Shown piece after piece: positions 53,096 through 63,975 of a stretch of DNA of 64,000 bases. Each line of letters begins with the position of its first letter. Position 1 is the first letter of the stretch. Below the pieces are notes generated by a model. The model worked only from the letters and a program-made list of their open reading frames with translations. It was not told the DNA's origin and ran no database searches. This DNA comes from Okapia johnstoni (Eukaryota; Chordata; Mammalia; Artiodactyla; Giraffidae). The position numbers and the translations under genes are program-made. Where the stretch lies: contig CM044306.1 of NCBI GenBank assembly GCA_024291935.2, positions 8,196,001-8,260,000 of the forward strand. Reading direction: 5' to 3'.

Positions 53096-53954
53096 ATTCC
53101 TATCTTATTCTTTCAGATTTTGCACAGTAGACAGATTTGGGAAAGTAAGTAGAAGGAGTATTCCTGGCCTTAACATGGGGGTGACGAGCAGCCACTTAAC
53201 TATGCATGGAAATAACTGTAAACCTTGTAAATAAAGCCCACTGAAATCCAAACTCTTCTCCCAATTCAACTTTTCATTAGCAGGAGCCCCCAAAGGCCTG
53301 CCACCCCTCCACTGGTACCGTGCACAAGAGAAAGGACGGTGGGCAGGAACTCAGATTAGGAGAAAGCAATCATAACCGATTGGGGTTAATATTTATTCCA
53401 TTTTGCAAATTTTGCAAAAACGCTTGACTATGTGAACATATTTCTATGGCCCTTGTCAACTACCTTGAAATGGGATGTACCTGAACTAAGGACCTTGGTG
53501 TCTGATGTTTCTTAGCTTCTTGGAGGCAATCAGAGATCAGCGGGGGAGAAGCCATTACTCCCCGTCCACCCCCCATCAGAGGGTCAGAGGGAGGAAGGCG
53601 TGTTATTAGAGTCCAGGGATCAGGGTTACCTGATGGATGGCCGGATGAAGGTAAACCTGCCCGGCCGGAGCTGCAGCTGCAGAGTAGACAAAATCTGCCA
53701 TTGGAGAAACCTTCCAAGGCTGAGAGCCAGGGAAAGATCTACCCTGGTTCCCCCTGGCTTGCACCTTCCAGTCTCCTTCTATAGGTGGAATCCAGCCAAA
53801 AGGCTGTAGACCTGGGAACCCAGTGACCTCAGCCTGCAGAGGTCAACTCCTCTGCCACTAAAGAGAGCCTGGGAAGGGAGAAGGATGGGGGGTACATTTC
53901 TGCTTTAAATTATCTGTTGTTTAGTTGAAATTCAGACTTAGCTGTCGTGTTTTT

Positions 53955-54080
53955 TTGTTATTTGTTTTGCTTTGGCCGTGCTGCTCAGCTTGTGGGATCT
54001 TAGTTCCTGACCAGGGATTGAACCCGTATCCTTGGCAGTGAAAGCATGGAGTCCTAACTACTGTACCACTAAGGAATTCC
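53955..54080 (-). mobile_element. CHR-type SINE, reverse
   Basis: The complement has GGCCGTGCTGCTCAGCTTG, CTGACCAGGGATTGAACCC, and ends CACTAAGGAATTCCC. Confidence 0.87.
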
Positions 54081-54384
54081 CAAGTATCATGTATTTTGGA
54101 TGGCAGGGTCTTTTATGTGAATGGGACCCAGAGTGCAGACACCCAGGGCTGGCGAACCCTCAAGGGAAGGGCCCCGTGTGTCAGCACTGATGTCATGTGA
54201 TGAGCCTGGCCTCTAGTGGTGATGATGCAGGGCCCTCCACGGGCCGGAGCTTCTGACACTTCCTCGGTCTGTGACATCGGTGTTGCCTCCCTGCTGGGCC
54301 GGGAGTGCCACCGAGAGAGTGGCCAGCTCACTGTTGGTCACCACTGTGTCCCCATCTCCTTATGCAGCGCCCGGTGCAGAGGAG

Positions 54385-54510
54385 ATGCTCACTAATACTT
54401 TCCTGAGTCTACATTTTGTAGGTGCAGAAACAGGTTTAGAAAGGCTAAAAACTTAACCGAAGATGCAGTGAGAGCTGGAGGTGGATTTGCACCCCGGTGT
54501 CTCTTACCCT
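54385..54510 (+). repeat. MIR SINE remnant
   Basis: GTAGGTGCAGAAACAGGTTTAG and the following GGCTAAAAACTTAACC fit the MIR core, much decayed. Confidence 0.5.
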
Positions 54511-55544
54511 CACTTGGGTGTGGCTCTGCCTGGCCCCACCCTAGCTGTCAGCATCAAGGGCTAGGCCCCCTTTGGGCTGGGGCTTTGCAGCTGGGTGGGC
54601 TGTGGGCCAGGAGCACCCCCTCCACTTGACAAGGGGAATGGCAGGTCAGAGCGGAAGTCAGAGAAGGGACTAGAACCTGTTTCTTTGAGACCCCAAGCTT
54701 TGCTGAAAATGGAACTTTCTGCAGTATTTAGTCTTATGCTGGAGCAGCTCAGCCAGGCAGAAGGATTCCTCGCCTTGTGGATGAATCCTTGAGGTTCCCT
54801 TTAATACACAGCCCCAGCTGCCAGCCTGGAGGGAGGAGGAAGGCTGCCCTGCTCACCTGTTGAGTGCACACCTCAGTGGGCAGCAAAGGCCAAGGGCAGA
54901 GGAGGGACAAGAGGAAGAGGCTTATCTCCTTATCTCAGGTTCCTCTGAAGATAAGCCTGGAATGGGATTCTTCACTGCCAGCTGAAGCCCTTGGCTTTGA
55001 CCCAGACAGCCCTTCACAGCCTCTGTGAGCACACGAACCTCGGAAGAAGGGGAAGATTGTGGTGCTATGGGCAGCCGGAGCGGTGGGAGGCTCCTGGCCA
55101 AGGTCCGAATGACTTTGTCCTTTCCGGAGGGACTCGCGTGATTCTTAAGAAAAAACTGAGTATTGATTCTTTGCTGCAGATAATCTGTCGTTATTGAAAA
55201 TGGGTGTTTGTGCTTGAGTTTGCACCGTGCCCCTTCCTGCAAAGCTCCCTTTTGAGAAAATGATGACTTTCTGGCTGGGAAGGGCTGTCCAGTCTCATGC
55301 ATTGCTGGCAGTAGAGCAAAGGATGTGTGTGTGCGTGTGTGTGTGGCCACGTCACCCTCCCCTGGGGACAGCCTGGTTCCTGCTCTGCCCCCTCCTTGGG
55401 TTAAGGTGTCTGGGGTGTGTGAGACTGCAGAGGGGTTGAGGACAGCCACCCCGATCATGGGTGACACAGTGTGGCTCTGTGACCCCAATAGGAGAAGATG
55501 ATGGTGCATGAAGACCCCTGTCACTAATATAATAATAATACACT

Positions 55545-55735
55545 GGGCTTCCCTGATGGCTCAGTGGTAAAAAACCCGTCTGCCAATGCAGAAAACGCGG
55601 GTTCGATCCCTGGGTCAGCAAGATCCCCTGGAGAAGGAAATGACAGCCCACTCCAGTATTCTTGCCTGGGAAATTCCATGGACAGAAGAGCCTGGTGGGG
55701 TCGCAAAAGAGTCAGACACGACTCAGCAACTAAAC
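55545..55735 (+). mobile_element. Bov-tA SINE with target-site duplication
   Basis: It starts GGGCTTCCCTGATGGCTC and ends CACGACTCAGCAACTAAAC. The 11-bp sequence AATAATACACT flanks it (55534-55544 and 55736-55746). It looks young. Confidence 0.95.
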
Positions 55736-56329
55736 AATAATACACTAGCTCCAGAGTCTATTTAGATTCTCAGTGCCCATTAAATCTTGTATTTTGCCAG
55801 ATTCTATCATAAAAATTTGGCTAAAAGGAAAAAAATATAAGAGGTCTTCATAGTAACTGTGTCCTTCTCTCTCTTTTCCAGACTCCCCAAATTATATGCA
55901 CGGGGAACACCCATGAGATAGGCATCCAGGCCCCCTAGATGCGGGGGCCAGCACTGGACTGCCCAGTTGAGGGGCACCTGGCTGATCTATGGTGAAGGGT
56001 CAGGGAGAACACAGGGCTGTTTACCTGGGGGGTGGGCTCTGCCATCAGGCTGTAGTAATGCTCTCCACCCCGATGGTATTTTTACAAGGCAGTGCTCCCC
56101 AGAGCATCCCAGCTATCCTCCCCCTGCCCCTGGCCACCCTGATCATGGGTGGGACATGGGTCACCCCCTTTCTCTCGAGGACCAAGGAGCCCCATCTCCG
56201 TGTCTGGCCACCTTCTTTCCTGATTGAAATGCTGCGTTTTCATTCTCTCTGGGACACAGAGCAGCAGTGAGTCCTGTCCCCACTCACTGCTTCCTCTTGT
56301 CTTTTGCCTCATCTGATCTGAAGTTTCTT

Positions 56330-56462
56330 TTTTTTAGTTTAATTTATTTTTTTGGCTGTGCTGTGTGGCATGTGGGATCTTAGTTCCCCTGCCAGTGACT
56401 GAGCCCATGTTGCCTGCAGTGGAAGCGCGAATTCTTAACCAGTAGACCACCAGGGAAGTCCC
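56330..56462 (-). mobile_element. CHR-type SINE, reverse
   Basis: The complement has TTTTGGCTGTGCTGTGTGGC, GCCAGTGACTGAGCCCATG, and ends ACCACCAGGGAAGTCCC. Confidence 0.9.
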
Positions 56463-56837
56463 AGAAGTGTATTTTAATCTTGTGGCCTCCACGTGTGAAA
56501 CCTGACTAGTGTTCCTCACTGGCCTGTAGTTCGTGAACACTTGGGAAATGGCCTTGGCCCTGCCTAGGTGAGCACAGATTCCAGATGGGGAGTTTCTGGG
56601 GGCAGGGGGAGGGGCAAGTATGGGAGCGCACTGGGATTCACAGCCCCCAAATCCTCACTGTTTTCTCCGGATCACAGACCCTGTCCTGGCTTCCTCTAAT
56701 GAGCAGTCCGTCCTGGAGGCCAGGAGGGCTGTCAACTTCCCTTCGTTGGCAGGGAGTCAAATAGGACTCCTGGTAGCCTTTCTTGGGGTAGCAGCACCCC
56801 AGCTGCAACATGCAAGGTGCCTTGGTTATAACTTAAA

Positions 56838-56950
56838 GTGAAAGTGAAAGTCACTCAGTCATATTCGACTCTTTGCGACCCCATGGAGTATCCAGTCCAT
56901 GATATCCAGGCCAGAATACTGGAGTGGGTAGCCATTCCCGTCTCCATGGT
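56838..56950 (-). mobile_element. Bov-tA SINE fragment, reverse
   Basis: Only the BovB-derived half is present: GTCACTCAGTCATATTCG to GTAGCCATTCCCGTCTCC. The tRNA-like half is missing. Confidence 0.88.
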
Positions 56951-57062
56951 TGTAACTTACATTTTGTTTAAATGCATAAGCACAGGGCAGCCAACGGTTG
57001 TTAATGCCCAACTGTAAATCCCTGGGTCCAGGCTGGTATATGTATGTAGCTGTCATATAATA

Positions 57063-57188
57063 TGGTGGTTTAGTCCCTAAGTTGTGTCCGACTCTTTGCG
57101 ACCTCATGGACTGTAGCCCTCCAGGCCGCTCCGTGTATGGGATTCTCTAGGCAAGAACACTGGAGTGGGTTGCCATTTCCTTCTCTAG
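57063..57188 (-). mobile_element. Bov-tA SINE fragment, reverse
   Basis: TGGTTTAGTCCCTAAGTTG to GGTTGCCATTTCCTTCTC. Like its neighbour at 56838 it stops before the tRNA-like half. Confidence 0.88.
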
Positions 57189-57239
57189 TCATATTATATA
57201 TATATATATTTTTAAACAGGGCTGCAGCCAAGCCTCTTT

Positions 57240-57408
57240 TCTTTTTTAAAAAATATTTGTTTGGCTGCTTTGTGTCTTAGTTGCAGCACGCGAGATCTTC
57301 GGTCTTTGTTGAGATATATGGGATCTAGCTCCTTGACCAGGGATCGAACTTGTGTCCCCTGCATTGGGAGGTGGATTCTTAACCACTGGACCACCAAAGG
57401 GGTCCCAA
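57240..57408 (-). mobile_element. CHR-type SINE, reverse
   Basis: The complement has TTGTTTGGCTGCTTTGTGTC, GACCAGGGATCGAACTTG, and ends GACCACCAAAGGGGTCCC. Confidence 0.9.
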
Positions 57409-57479
57409 TAATTATTATAATGATAACTTATATTAGTATATCATTGATATCCTAAAAATGATATTATCTATTGAGTGTA

Positions 57480-57680
57480 TATTTTGTGCCAGGCACTGTG
57501 CTAAGTGCCTACAATGTGTGGCCTCATTTAATATTAGTCGCCTGTGAGTAATCCCCATCTCTGTCCCCATTCTGCAGATGGGAAAGCTGAGGCTTGGAAA
57601 GGGGAGGTCATTTCTGGGACTCACAGTGAGTGCCTGGCGAGGTCTGGATTCAAGCCCTGTTCGTCTGACTGCAGGCTTTC
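57480..57680 (+). repeat. MIR SINE
   Basis: It contains TTGTGCCAGGCACTGTGC, ACAATGTGTGGCCTCATTT, CCCCATTCTGCAGATGGG and GATTCAAGCCCTGTTCGTC, close to full MIR order. Confidence 0.85.
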
Positions 57681-58443
57681 CTGCCTCCCTGGCCTCTGAG
57701 AACTCGAATAATTTGGTTTGGGATGACGCCAGAGAGCTGAACTTCAAATCATCTCCCCTCTTTCTGAGTATGTTTTATTTAAAAATCGCATAAAAACAAC
57801 TCTGTTCTCTCCTGGAGAGAGCCATTCAATGTCTTGGAGGCTTTTCCGGCTACCTGTTCACCGGTCTCGGACACAGACCTGAGGAGTTAGGTCCGAGGAA
57901 CTGAATTTCAGCTGCTGTAGGTTTGGGGTTTCTTCCAGGGCTCTGGAGGAGACGGCCCTGGGCTCGGGAACCTCGGGTGCCTGCCTCCCCTTCTTTTTAA
58001 AGGGAGCAGGCCTGGCATCTTTTCTGTGCCAGGGGCTGCCTGGCACCAGCTGTGCATTTCGGGAAATCTGAAAAATAAACATTGTAAATAAAACCTTAAC
58101 TCCACCCAAGAAATCTGAGACACGGGCTATCTTCCTTATTAACATGGCTCCACCCCCACCGTGGGTTTGGTTCTTGGGGGTCAGATGCCTGGGGTTGGGG
58201 TTTAACCTGAATAGACCCTCTTCTCTCTCTCTCTTTTTTTTAATCTTTGTCCAGGAGGGTGGGCATCCAGCTGGCCTGGGGGGAGGTGCATCCGGAAGTG
58301 ACTCGATCCACAGGAATGTGGGGTCTGGTCTTTCTCCATTCCTCGCCCTGCTGTTTCTATATCAAGGATTCACTGGGTTCGTGGGCTCAGCTATGGCTCA
58401 CTGGTGCCACTTTCAGCCCAGACAGCTGACCTCAAAGCAGCTC

Positions 58444-58445
<2 letters not shown>

Positions 58446-58490
<45 letters not shown>
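58446..58490 (+). repeat. (TG)n microsatellite, about 22 units
   Basis: An uninterrupted TG run of 45 bases is followed by a G-rich stretch. It is likely to vary in length between animals. Confidence 0.95.
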
Positions 58491-58491
<1 letters not shown>

Positions 58492-59389
58492 GGGGGTGGT
58501 GGTGGGACAGATGTTGAGAATTTTCATGTGTCTGTTAGGGTGTGGAGGGAGGTCACAGCCATCACGGGGACAAGGCTGGAGCTGGCTCCAGGGGTGCCCA
58601 CGCTCACTCTTCTGTCCTCTCAGCAGCCTTGGGGGCAGCGCCTGCCTCCACCTCCCTCTCCCCCCAGTCCTTGAATCAGAGCCACTCCAGGTTTGCCCTC
58701 TCCTGGTTTTAAGGGACTGCGCGTTCTGGGAGCCGGATGCCGACCCCTCATGCCCCGACAGGTCTGAGGCTGTGGTCCACCCCGCCTGTCTGGCGGGGCC
58801 AGCCTGGAATCACCATTCGCCTTTCTCACTCAGCAGTGTGATTCGCCTTTATCACTTTTCATCAGTGTCATGTGAGTGCCCAGGGAAGAATGCCCCCGTC
58901 TCTGCTGTGTGAGGCCAGCGATAGAGTTCCTCAGAGCAATGGTTCCAGTAGGAGAGAGGGAGGGAGTGATGAAGAATTGGCTCATGCAGCTACCATCTGC
59001 CATCTGCAAGTTGGACACCCAGGGAAGCCACTGGTGGATTCAGTCCAAGCCTGAGGACTGAGAACCCAGGGGAGGCGATGCTTAGTCCTGGGGCAGGAGG
59101 AGACCTGGGGCTGCAGCTCAGGCGGTCAGGCAGAGAGAGAATTCTCCTTTCCTCTGCCTTTTGTTCTGTTCAGGCCCTCATGGGACTAGAGGATGCCCGC
59201 CCACATTGGGAAGGTGACCTGCTTCTCCCAGACTACCAGTCACATGTTCATCTCATCCAGAAACACCATCACAGACAAGGCCAGAAATGACATTTAGCCA
59301 AATATCTGGGCATCCTGTGATCTGGTTAAAAATGACACATACAATCAAACATCGCGGTCTCTGTAATGGCTGGGGTGGGGCCAGGGGCT

Positions 59390-59500
59390 TTGTAGGAGTT
59401 TTGACAGCTTCAGGGCTTCTGACCCTCGCTTCCCTCATCTGTGAAATGGGGGTGGTGGCACCTGCCTTGTGGGCCTGTCACACTGAGTGAGTAGGAGAAT
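59390..59500 (+). repeat. MIR SINE remnant
   Basis: GGGCTTCTGACCCTCGCTTC and CCCTCATCTGTGAAATGGGG fit the 3' half of MIR. Confidence 0.7.
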
Positions 59501-59692
59501 GGACCTAAAGCCCATGGTTGTCATGGAGCCTTGGCGCTGGAAGTGGCTGTGAGAGCCCAGTGTCCTGGCCCTCCTTCAAGGACCCTCCAGTCCTCATCTC
59601 CTCAAAGCTTTACCAGTCACTGCAGCTCCCAGTGCTCACCGCCCTTGGGAACCACATGTCAAGTGCATCTCTTGCAGTGTTGTTTACATGTT

Positions 59693-59719
59693 GTGTGTGT
59701 GTGTGTGTGTGTGTGTGTG
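59693..59719 (+). repeat. (TG)n microsatellite, about 13 units, abutting a SINE
   Basis: A TG run of about 27 bases ends directly at the tail side of the reverse Bov-tA copy that follows. This is a common place for microsatellites to grow. Confidence 0.9.
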
Positions 59720-59914
59720 ACTCAGTCGTGTCCAACTCTTTGCAACCCCATGGACTGTAGCCTGCCAGGCTCCTCTGTCCATGGGATTCTTCAGACAAGA
59801 ATACTGGAGTGGGTTGCCATTCCCTTCTCCAGGGGATCTTCCCAAGCCAGGGATTGAACCCAGGTCTCCCGCATTGCAGGCAGATTCTTTACCATCTGAG
59901 CCACCAGGGAAGCC
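59720..59914 (-). mobile_element. Bov-tA SINE, reverse
   Basis: The complement runs from ACTCAGTCGTGTCCAACTC to ATCTGAGCCACCAGGGAAGC. It is well preserved. Confidence 0.95.
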
Positions 59915-60894
59915 AATTTACATGGTAGGTGAGTTCAACTCAACCTGGGGCCGTCTTAGGGTCTTCCCCAGCCTGGAAGGAGGCCAGGGCTTAGTGGCTG
60001 ATATTTGCCAACACCAGGCCCTGAAGGACAGCCCTCTTCTCATCTTGTTGTCAGCTGTTGAGTCATCCTGCAGACGTGAGGACTGTCTTCGTCCTGGGGG
60101 CTGGGCAGGAAGACCAGGCCTGCAGGCTGCCCTGCTCAGGGCTCTGGAAACTTTCAAAACAAAGCTGACTGCATTCACTCCTGGTCGGTCGTAGTTTAGG
60201 AGTGGGCTTGTGGAATAAGTGATGAATAAATGAATGAGTCTCTCTGGCAGACTGCAGAGGAGGAGCTGGCATGTCTGACTCTAGCAATCTGGGTGCGTGT
60301 CAGACGGCAGAGGCTGCAGGCAGGTGTCCGGGTCCAGCCTGGGCCCGTCCTTTGCTGCGGGTTCTTCTCCAGTGTGTGTTGTTGTCTGCTGGGAAGGCTT
60401 CCACTGGGCCAACATGAGTGTCCCCACTGCCCTCTGCAGGTTGCCCTGGTTATGCAGACAGCAGACCCCAGAGCACCATGACCTTGGCCGCAATAGGACA
60501 GCCACCTGCCTCTACCTCTTAGAAACCTCTTGAGTTTGGTTGCCTTGGCATCTCAGCAAATCTGCTCTAGTTGGGACTTGCCTGCCCTGAGCCTCCCCAG
60601 GGATCAAGCGCTGGGCCAAGGGGCATATGCAGGGAGGCAGGAGGCCGAGTTAATCCGGGGCTCTGTTCTGGCTCCCTCCTCAGGGGTGGAGAGGGAGGAG
60701 AACAGCTCGTCCCCCACTCTCCCCAGTCCAGCCCGGCTTACCCCCTGTTACAGACCCAGGACAGGGAAACCCCACTTCCTAAGAAGGTAGATGCGGGTCG
60801 TACCGGAGCCGGCCCGTGCCTGACCTGTGCCAGCACCTTCCATCCTGCAGACAGTCCTGGCGGCCGGCACCCTGGAGCCCAGCCCAGGTTTTGG
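59915..60894. other. SEPTIN9 intron 1, no repeat or gene seen
   Basis: This is unique GC-moderate sequence. Open frames of 60-140 codons have no recognisable content. Confidence 0.6.
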
Positions 60895-61035
60895 AGTACG
60901 ATGGACTTCACTTTGTTCTGGGCTCAACTCCTCATAGCTTTGTGGCCTCCGACAAGTGACGCAACCCCACTGAGATTTGGTTATCTCATCTGCAAAAAGG
61001 AGTAATAAAGGTCAGGTGGGAAAATGTGCATAAGG
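60895..61035 (+). repeat. MIR SINE remnant
   Basis: TAGCTTTGTGGCCTCCGAC, GGTTATCTCATCTGCAAAAAGG and TTTGACCCAGTGCCTGCTC are in MIR order. Confidence 0.75.
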
Positions 61036-61257
61036 GGTTTGACCCAGTGCCTGCTCCGCATCCAGATGGTGGCGGCTGTTCCTGCAGGGGGCTGCTGGGG
61101 CCAGGTGTTACCTGGGAGGGCTAGGGCCTCTGGTGGCCCCACAAGGGGTGGGTTTCTGATTCTGAAACCCCTGACAGGAACCGAGGTGAGGATATGCCCA
61201 GTGTTAACCTTCCTCTGGTGGCCTTGGGTGACCTTTGCCCTCTGCCTCTGTCTTTAG

Positions 61258-61314
61258 GAGTCACACGGACCTCCAGCGGCCGTCTCCGGAAGCTTGGTGA
61301 CCCAACTGGCCTGG
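61258..61314 (+). CDS. SEPTIN9: SEPTIN9 long isoform, second coding exon
   Basis: The exon is 57 bp. Two bases complete the Gly codon from exon 1, then 18 codons reading VTRTSSGRLRKLGDPTGL, and one base of the next codon. The acceptor is TGTCTTTAG before 61258 and the donor G|GTAAGT at 61315 is a strong consensus. In the human long isoform the matching residues are GTRTSSGRLRRLGDSSGP, and the next exon begins with a split Ala codon. The phase here fits that. This short basic N-terminus is specific to the long isoform. The shared exon with LKRSFE and the GTPase domain must lie beyond 64000. Confidence 0.95.
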
Positions 61315-62139
61315 GTAAGTAACTAGTTCAGCCTTGGCCCGCTTGGTTTGTCTGGGGCAGGAGTTACTGCTCATGGGCTCTGAAGAGACTCTGCCAACCA
61401 TGACCCGGCCTGGGCCAAGGGGCGGGGATGGAGGGGTTGGAGGGAATACGGGGCTCCACCTCTCAACCTTGGTGTCCCCACTGGGTCTGTGACTTCTCCC
61501 CTCTGGGCGTCTCCGGCCTCTCAGACCTGAGCCTGGTGTGGTCATCACAGGAGCTGATCTTGCATCTTTGTTGTCACGTCCAGTGGCCAGGCCCAGGGGC
61601 TGGACTCTGTCCATGGCCTCTTGTTAGAGGACACTGGGGCCCAGGGGTGAAGGGACTTGCTCCCCTCGGATATGACAGGTGTGCTGGGGACCTGCTTAGG
61701 TGCCAGACCCCAGGCTGGGCTGGCAGAGGGACATCATGGTGACATAGCAGTTGTTTTAGAAGGAGGGGTTGTGCCCATCGAAGCCCACGCCCCACCTTCT
61801 AGATAACAGAACTTTCTGTGTCGGTGGAAATATTCTGTATCTGCATCATCCAGGACCTTGGCCACTGGCCACATGTGACTCTGAAGCACCTGAAGTGTAG
61901 GTTGTCTATTTTATTCATTCATCTGCACAGAATTATTTAACTAATTTTATTTTGTATTAATTTCCACTTTGTATCTTCATGTGGCTGGTGACTATGAAAT
62001 TAGACAATTCCAGACCAGGCCGGCTCTCTGGGACCCCAGAATTCTGAACCCAGATGTTCCTGGCCCACTGCAGGGGCTAGCCCAACCTCTCCCCAAGTCT
62101 GTCCTCTGGAGGTAACCCCTGCCAGTGGGCTGGGCACCC
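61315..62139 (+). other. SEPTIN9: SEPTIN9 intron 2, start
   Basis: This is unique intron sequence after the GTAAGT donor. 61800-61990 is AT-richer with no recent repeat. No gene is seen. Confidence 0.7.
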
Positions 62140-62860
62140 CTAGGCTCGAGTGGTGGCCGAGGGTGGATCTTTGCAGGGAGTGGGGTCAGGGGTGGGGCTT
62201 GAGGTGCGGAGGGACGTGCAGGCTGGACATCCGCACGAGAGTGTGGGAGGGACAGGAAGGGTGACGCAGTCCGGAGGCCTCTGCTCAGGGAATGAATCAT
62301 GTCCGCGGTTAAGGGGAAGCTCCGCCCCCTGCAGACGTGGGCCGCTAACCACTGGGCTGCCCAGCTGGCGCTCTGTTCCTGGGAGCCTGTATCGGAGCTC
62401 TTCGCCTCTGCCGCCGTCCGCCTCTCCATCTCCCTCCATCTCGGTGCTGGGGGAGGCCGGTGCGCTCCGGGAGTGAGGGCTCAGGAGGCTGGCTCCCTGG
62501 GCTGCGTGGACGTAGTCTGCTTCTGGCCCTTATTTCCCTGTGCCCAAGGCGGCCATTTCTGTGCCATCAGCACTTGGCAGCCGTGACCGCAGCTCCACTT
62601 GGAAGCCTAAGGCATAATTTGCCCAAGCCCGAAGCTGTAAGCCGTGATCTGGGTTTCACATGGAGCCGCCTGCTGACACGCGGAATCCTGTCTCTGGGGG
62701 CCTCTGCGGGCTCCGGCCCAGACACCCTTCCCTCATCTTCCTGGCTCTCGGCTCCATTCCCGGCCTCCCTGCGGCTAAGACCTGGGTCCGGGCGGGGTTC
62801 TCTCCTGGACCCCCAGCCTCTCAGCGCCCCAGTCCCTCTGACCTCACAAGAACCCCCATT
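62140..62860. other. GC- and CpG-rich patch in SEPTIN9 intron 2
   Basis: CpG is visibly more common here than in the flanks. Examples are GTGACGCAGTCCGGAGG and GTCCGCGGTTAAGG near 62260-62315, and GCCGCCGTCCGCC at 62411-62423. An AP-1-like TGAATCA stands at 62293. It could be an intronic regulatory element or a minor promoter, but no exon can be supported. Confidence 0.35.
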
Positions 62861-63155
62861 TGGAGCCTGCCGCCCCCTTCTTTCCTCTGTCCCTCCCTCT
62901 GCCTGATCCCCTGTGTCTGGACCCCACACCCCATCTCCTCTCCAGAAGGCCAGGGGCCCTCTTTGTGATGCCCCTTCCTTTACTTCAGGTTTTCACGAGA
63001 CTGATAGGGAATGGCTGTTTCTGGCATGAGCCACACAGCCCATCAGCTTAGACTACCCACAGGTAACCCTATGGCCAGCTCACTCACTTTATGTCCTTTT
63101 TGTAAAAAAAAAAAAAAAAAAAAAAGAATTGTTGGACATATTAAAAAATGTGAAG

Positions 63156-63316
63156 GGGACTTCCCTCGTGGTCCAGCGTTTAAGACTCCGTACTCCCAAC
63201 TCGGGGGGCCTGGATTCTACCCCTGCTCAGGGAACTAGATCCCACATGTCATAGTATGTGCCAGAGACACAGACCTGGCACAGCCAAATAAATGAATATG
63301 TGATAAACACGTTTTT
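63156..63316 (+). mobile_element. CHR-type SINE with target-site duplication
   Basis: GGGACTTCCCTCGTGGTCC to ACAGCCAAATAAATGAATATG, flanked by AAAAATGTGAAG at 63144-63155 and 63317-63328. An A-run of about 22 bases stands at 63104-63125. Confidence 0.93.
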
Positions 63317-63644
63317 AAAAATGTGAAGAATATAATGACGCCTGTGCATCCAGCATCCTGCTTAAGAAATAAGGTGTTACAGGCGAAGCCCAGTGCTCGG
63401 CTGACCCTCGTCCCCACTGAGGTGAGCACCCATCCGAATTTATTTATTTATTTATTCCATCTGAATTTAGAACCAGGTGTGTCTGTACCATGTGCTGTGT
63501 GTTTTCACCGTCTGCTCCTGACACTGGTAACGTTGCATCATGTGTGCGAGGGGAGTTGGCTGCTGCCTTTTGCTTTTTCACGAGATGGGACGACCTTGAG
63601 ATTTACCCACTTACCCATGTAGCTCTGTGTAGCTCTTGTGCTGG

Positions 63645-63975
63645 GCTGTACTTAGTCGCTCAGTCGTGTCCGACTCTTTGCGACCCCGTGGACTGTAGCC
63701 CACCAGGCTCCTCTGTCCATGGCGATTCTCCAGGCAAGAACACTGGAGTTGGCTGCCATGTCTTCCTCCAGGGAATCTTCCTGACCCAGGGACTGAACCC
63801 AGGTCTCCTGCATTGTGGGCAGATTCTTTACTGTTTCAGCCACGTGGAAGCCCAAGAATACTGGAGTGGTTAGCCTCTCCCTTCTCCAGGGGACCTTCCC
63901 GACCCAGGAATCAAACTGGAGTCTCCTGCATTGCAGGTGGGTTCTTTACCATCTGGGCTACCAGTGTAGCTCTCA
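63645..63975 (-). mobile_element. Bov-tA SINE, reverse, with an extra partial copy
   Basis: A full reverse copy (63645-63852, TTAGTCGCTCAGTCGTGTC to GCCACGTGGAAGCCC) is followed at once by a second piece (63853-63975, AAGAATACTGGAGTGG to ACCATCTGGGCTACCAG). The second piece repeats only the part from the middle to the tRNA-like end. Confidence 0.9.

Larger units (their letters stand above)
42758..61257 (+). other. SEPTIN9: SEPTIN9 intron 1 (18.5 kb)
   Basis: The intron runs from GTGGGC at 42758 to TCTTTAG at 61257. It holds many Bov-tA and CHR SINEs and several MIRs, but no BovB copy that I can recognise. Stretches between the listed repeats (42831-44884, 45761-47404, 47569-49604, 50704-51892, 53091-53954, 54511-55533, 57681-58445 and 58491-59390) look unique. 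Open frames in them lack recognisable domains. No alternative SEPTIN9 first exon could be identified here. Confidence 0.85.

Noticed and set aside
62299..62586. Possible alternative SEPTIN9 first exon starting MSAVKGKLRP
   Set aside because: The residues do not match any SEPTIN9 isoform start that I know, and no clear donor in the right phase for the shared LKRSFE exon follows. Kept only as a CpG-rich patch.
11749..63975. tRNA genes suggested by B-box-like GGTTCGATCCC motifs
   Set aside because: All lie inside Bov-tA or CHR SINEs, which derive from tRNA. None shows a full cloverleaf without SINE flanks.
11749..63975. CRISPR-like regularly spaced repeats
   Set aside because: The recurring words (for example GACTCTTTGCGACCCCATGG) are SINE and LINE copies at irregular distances in a mammalian genome.
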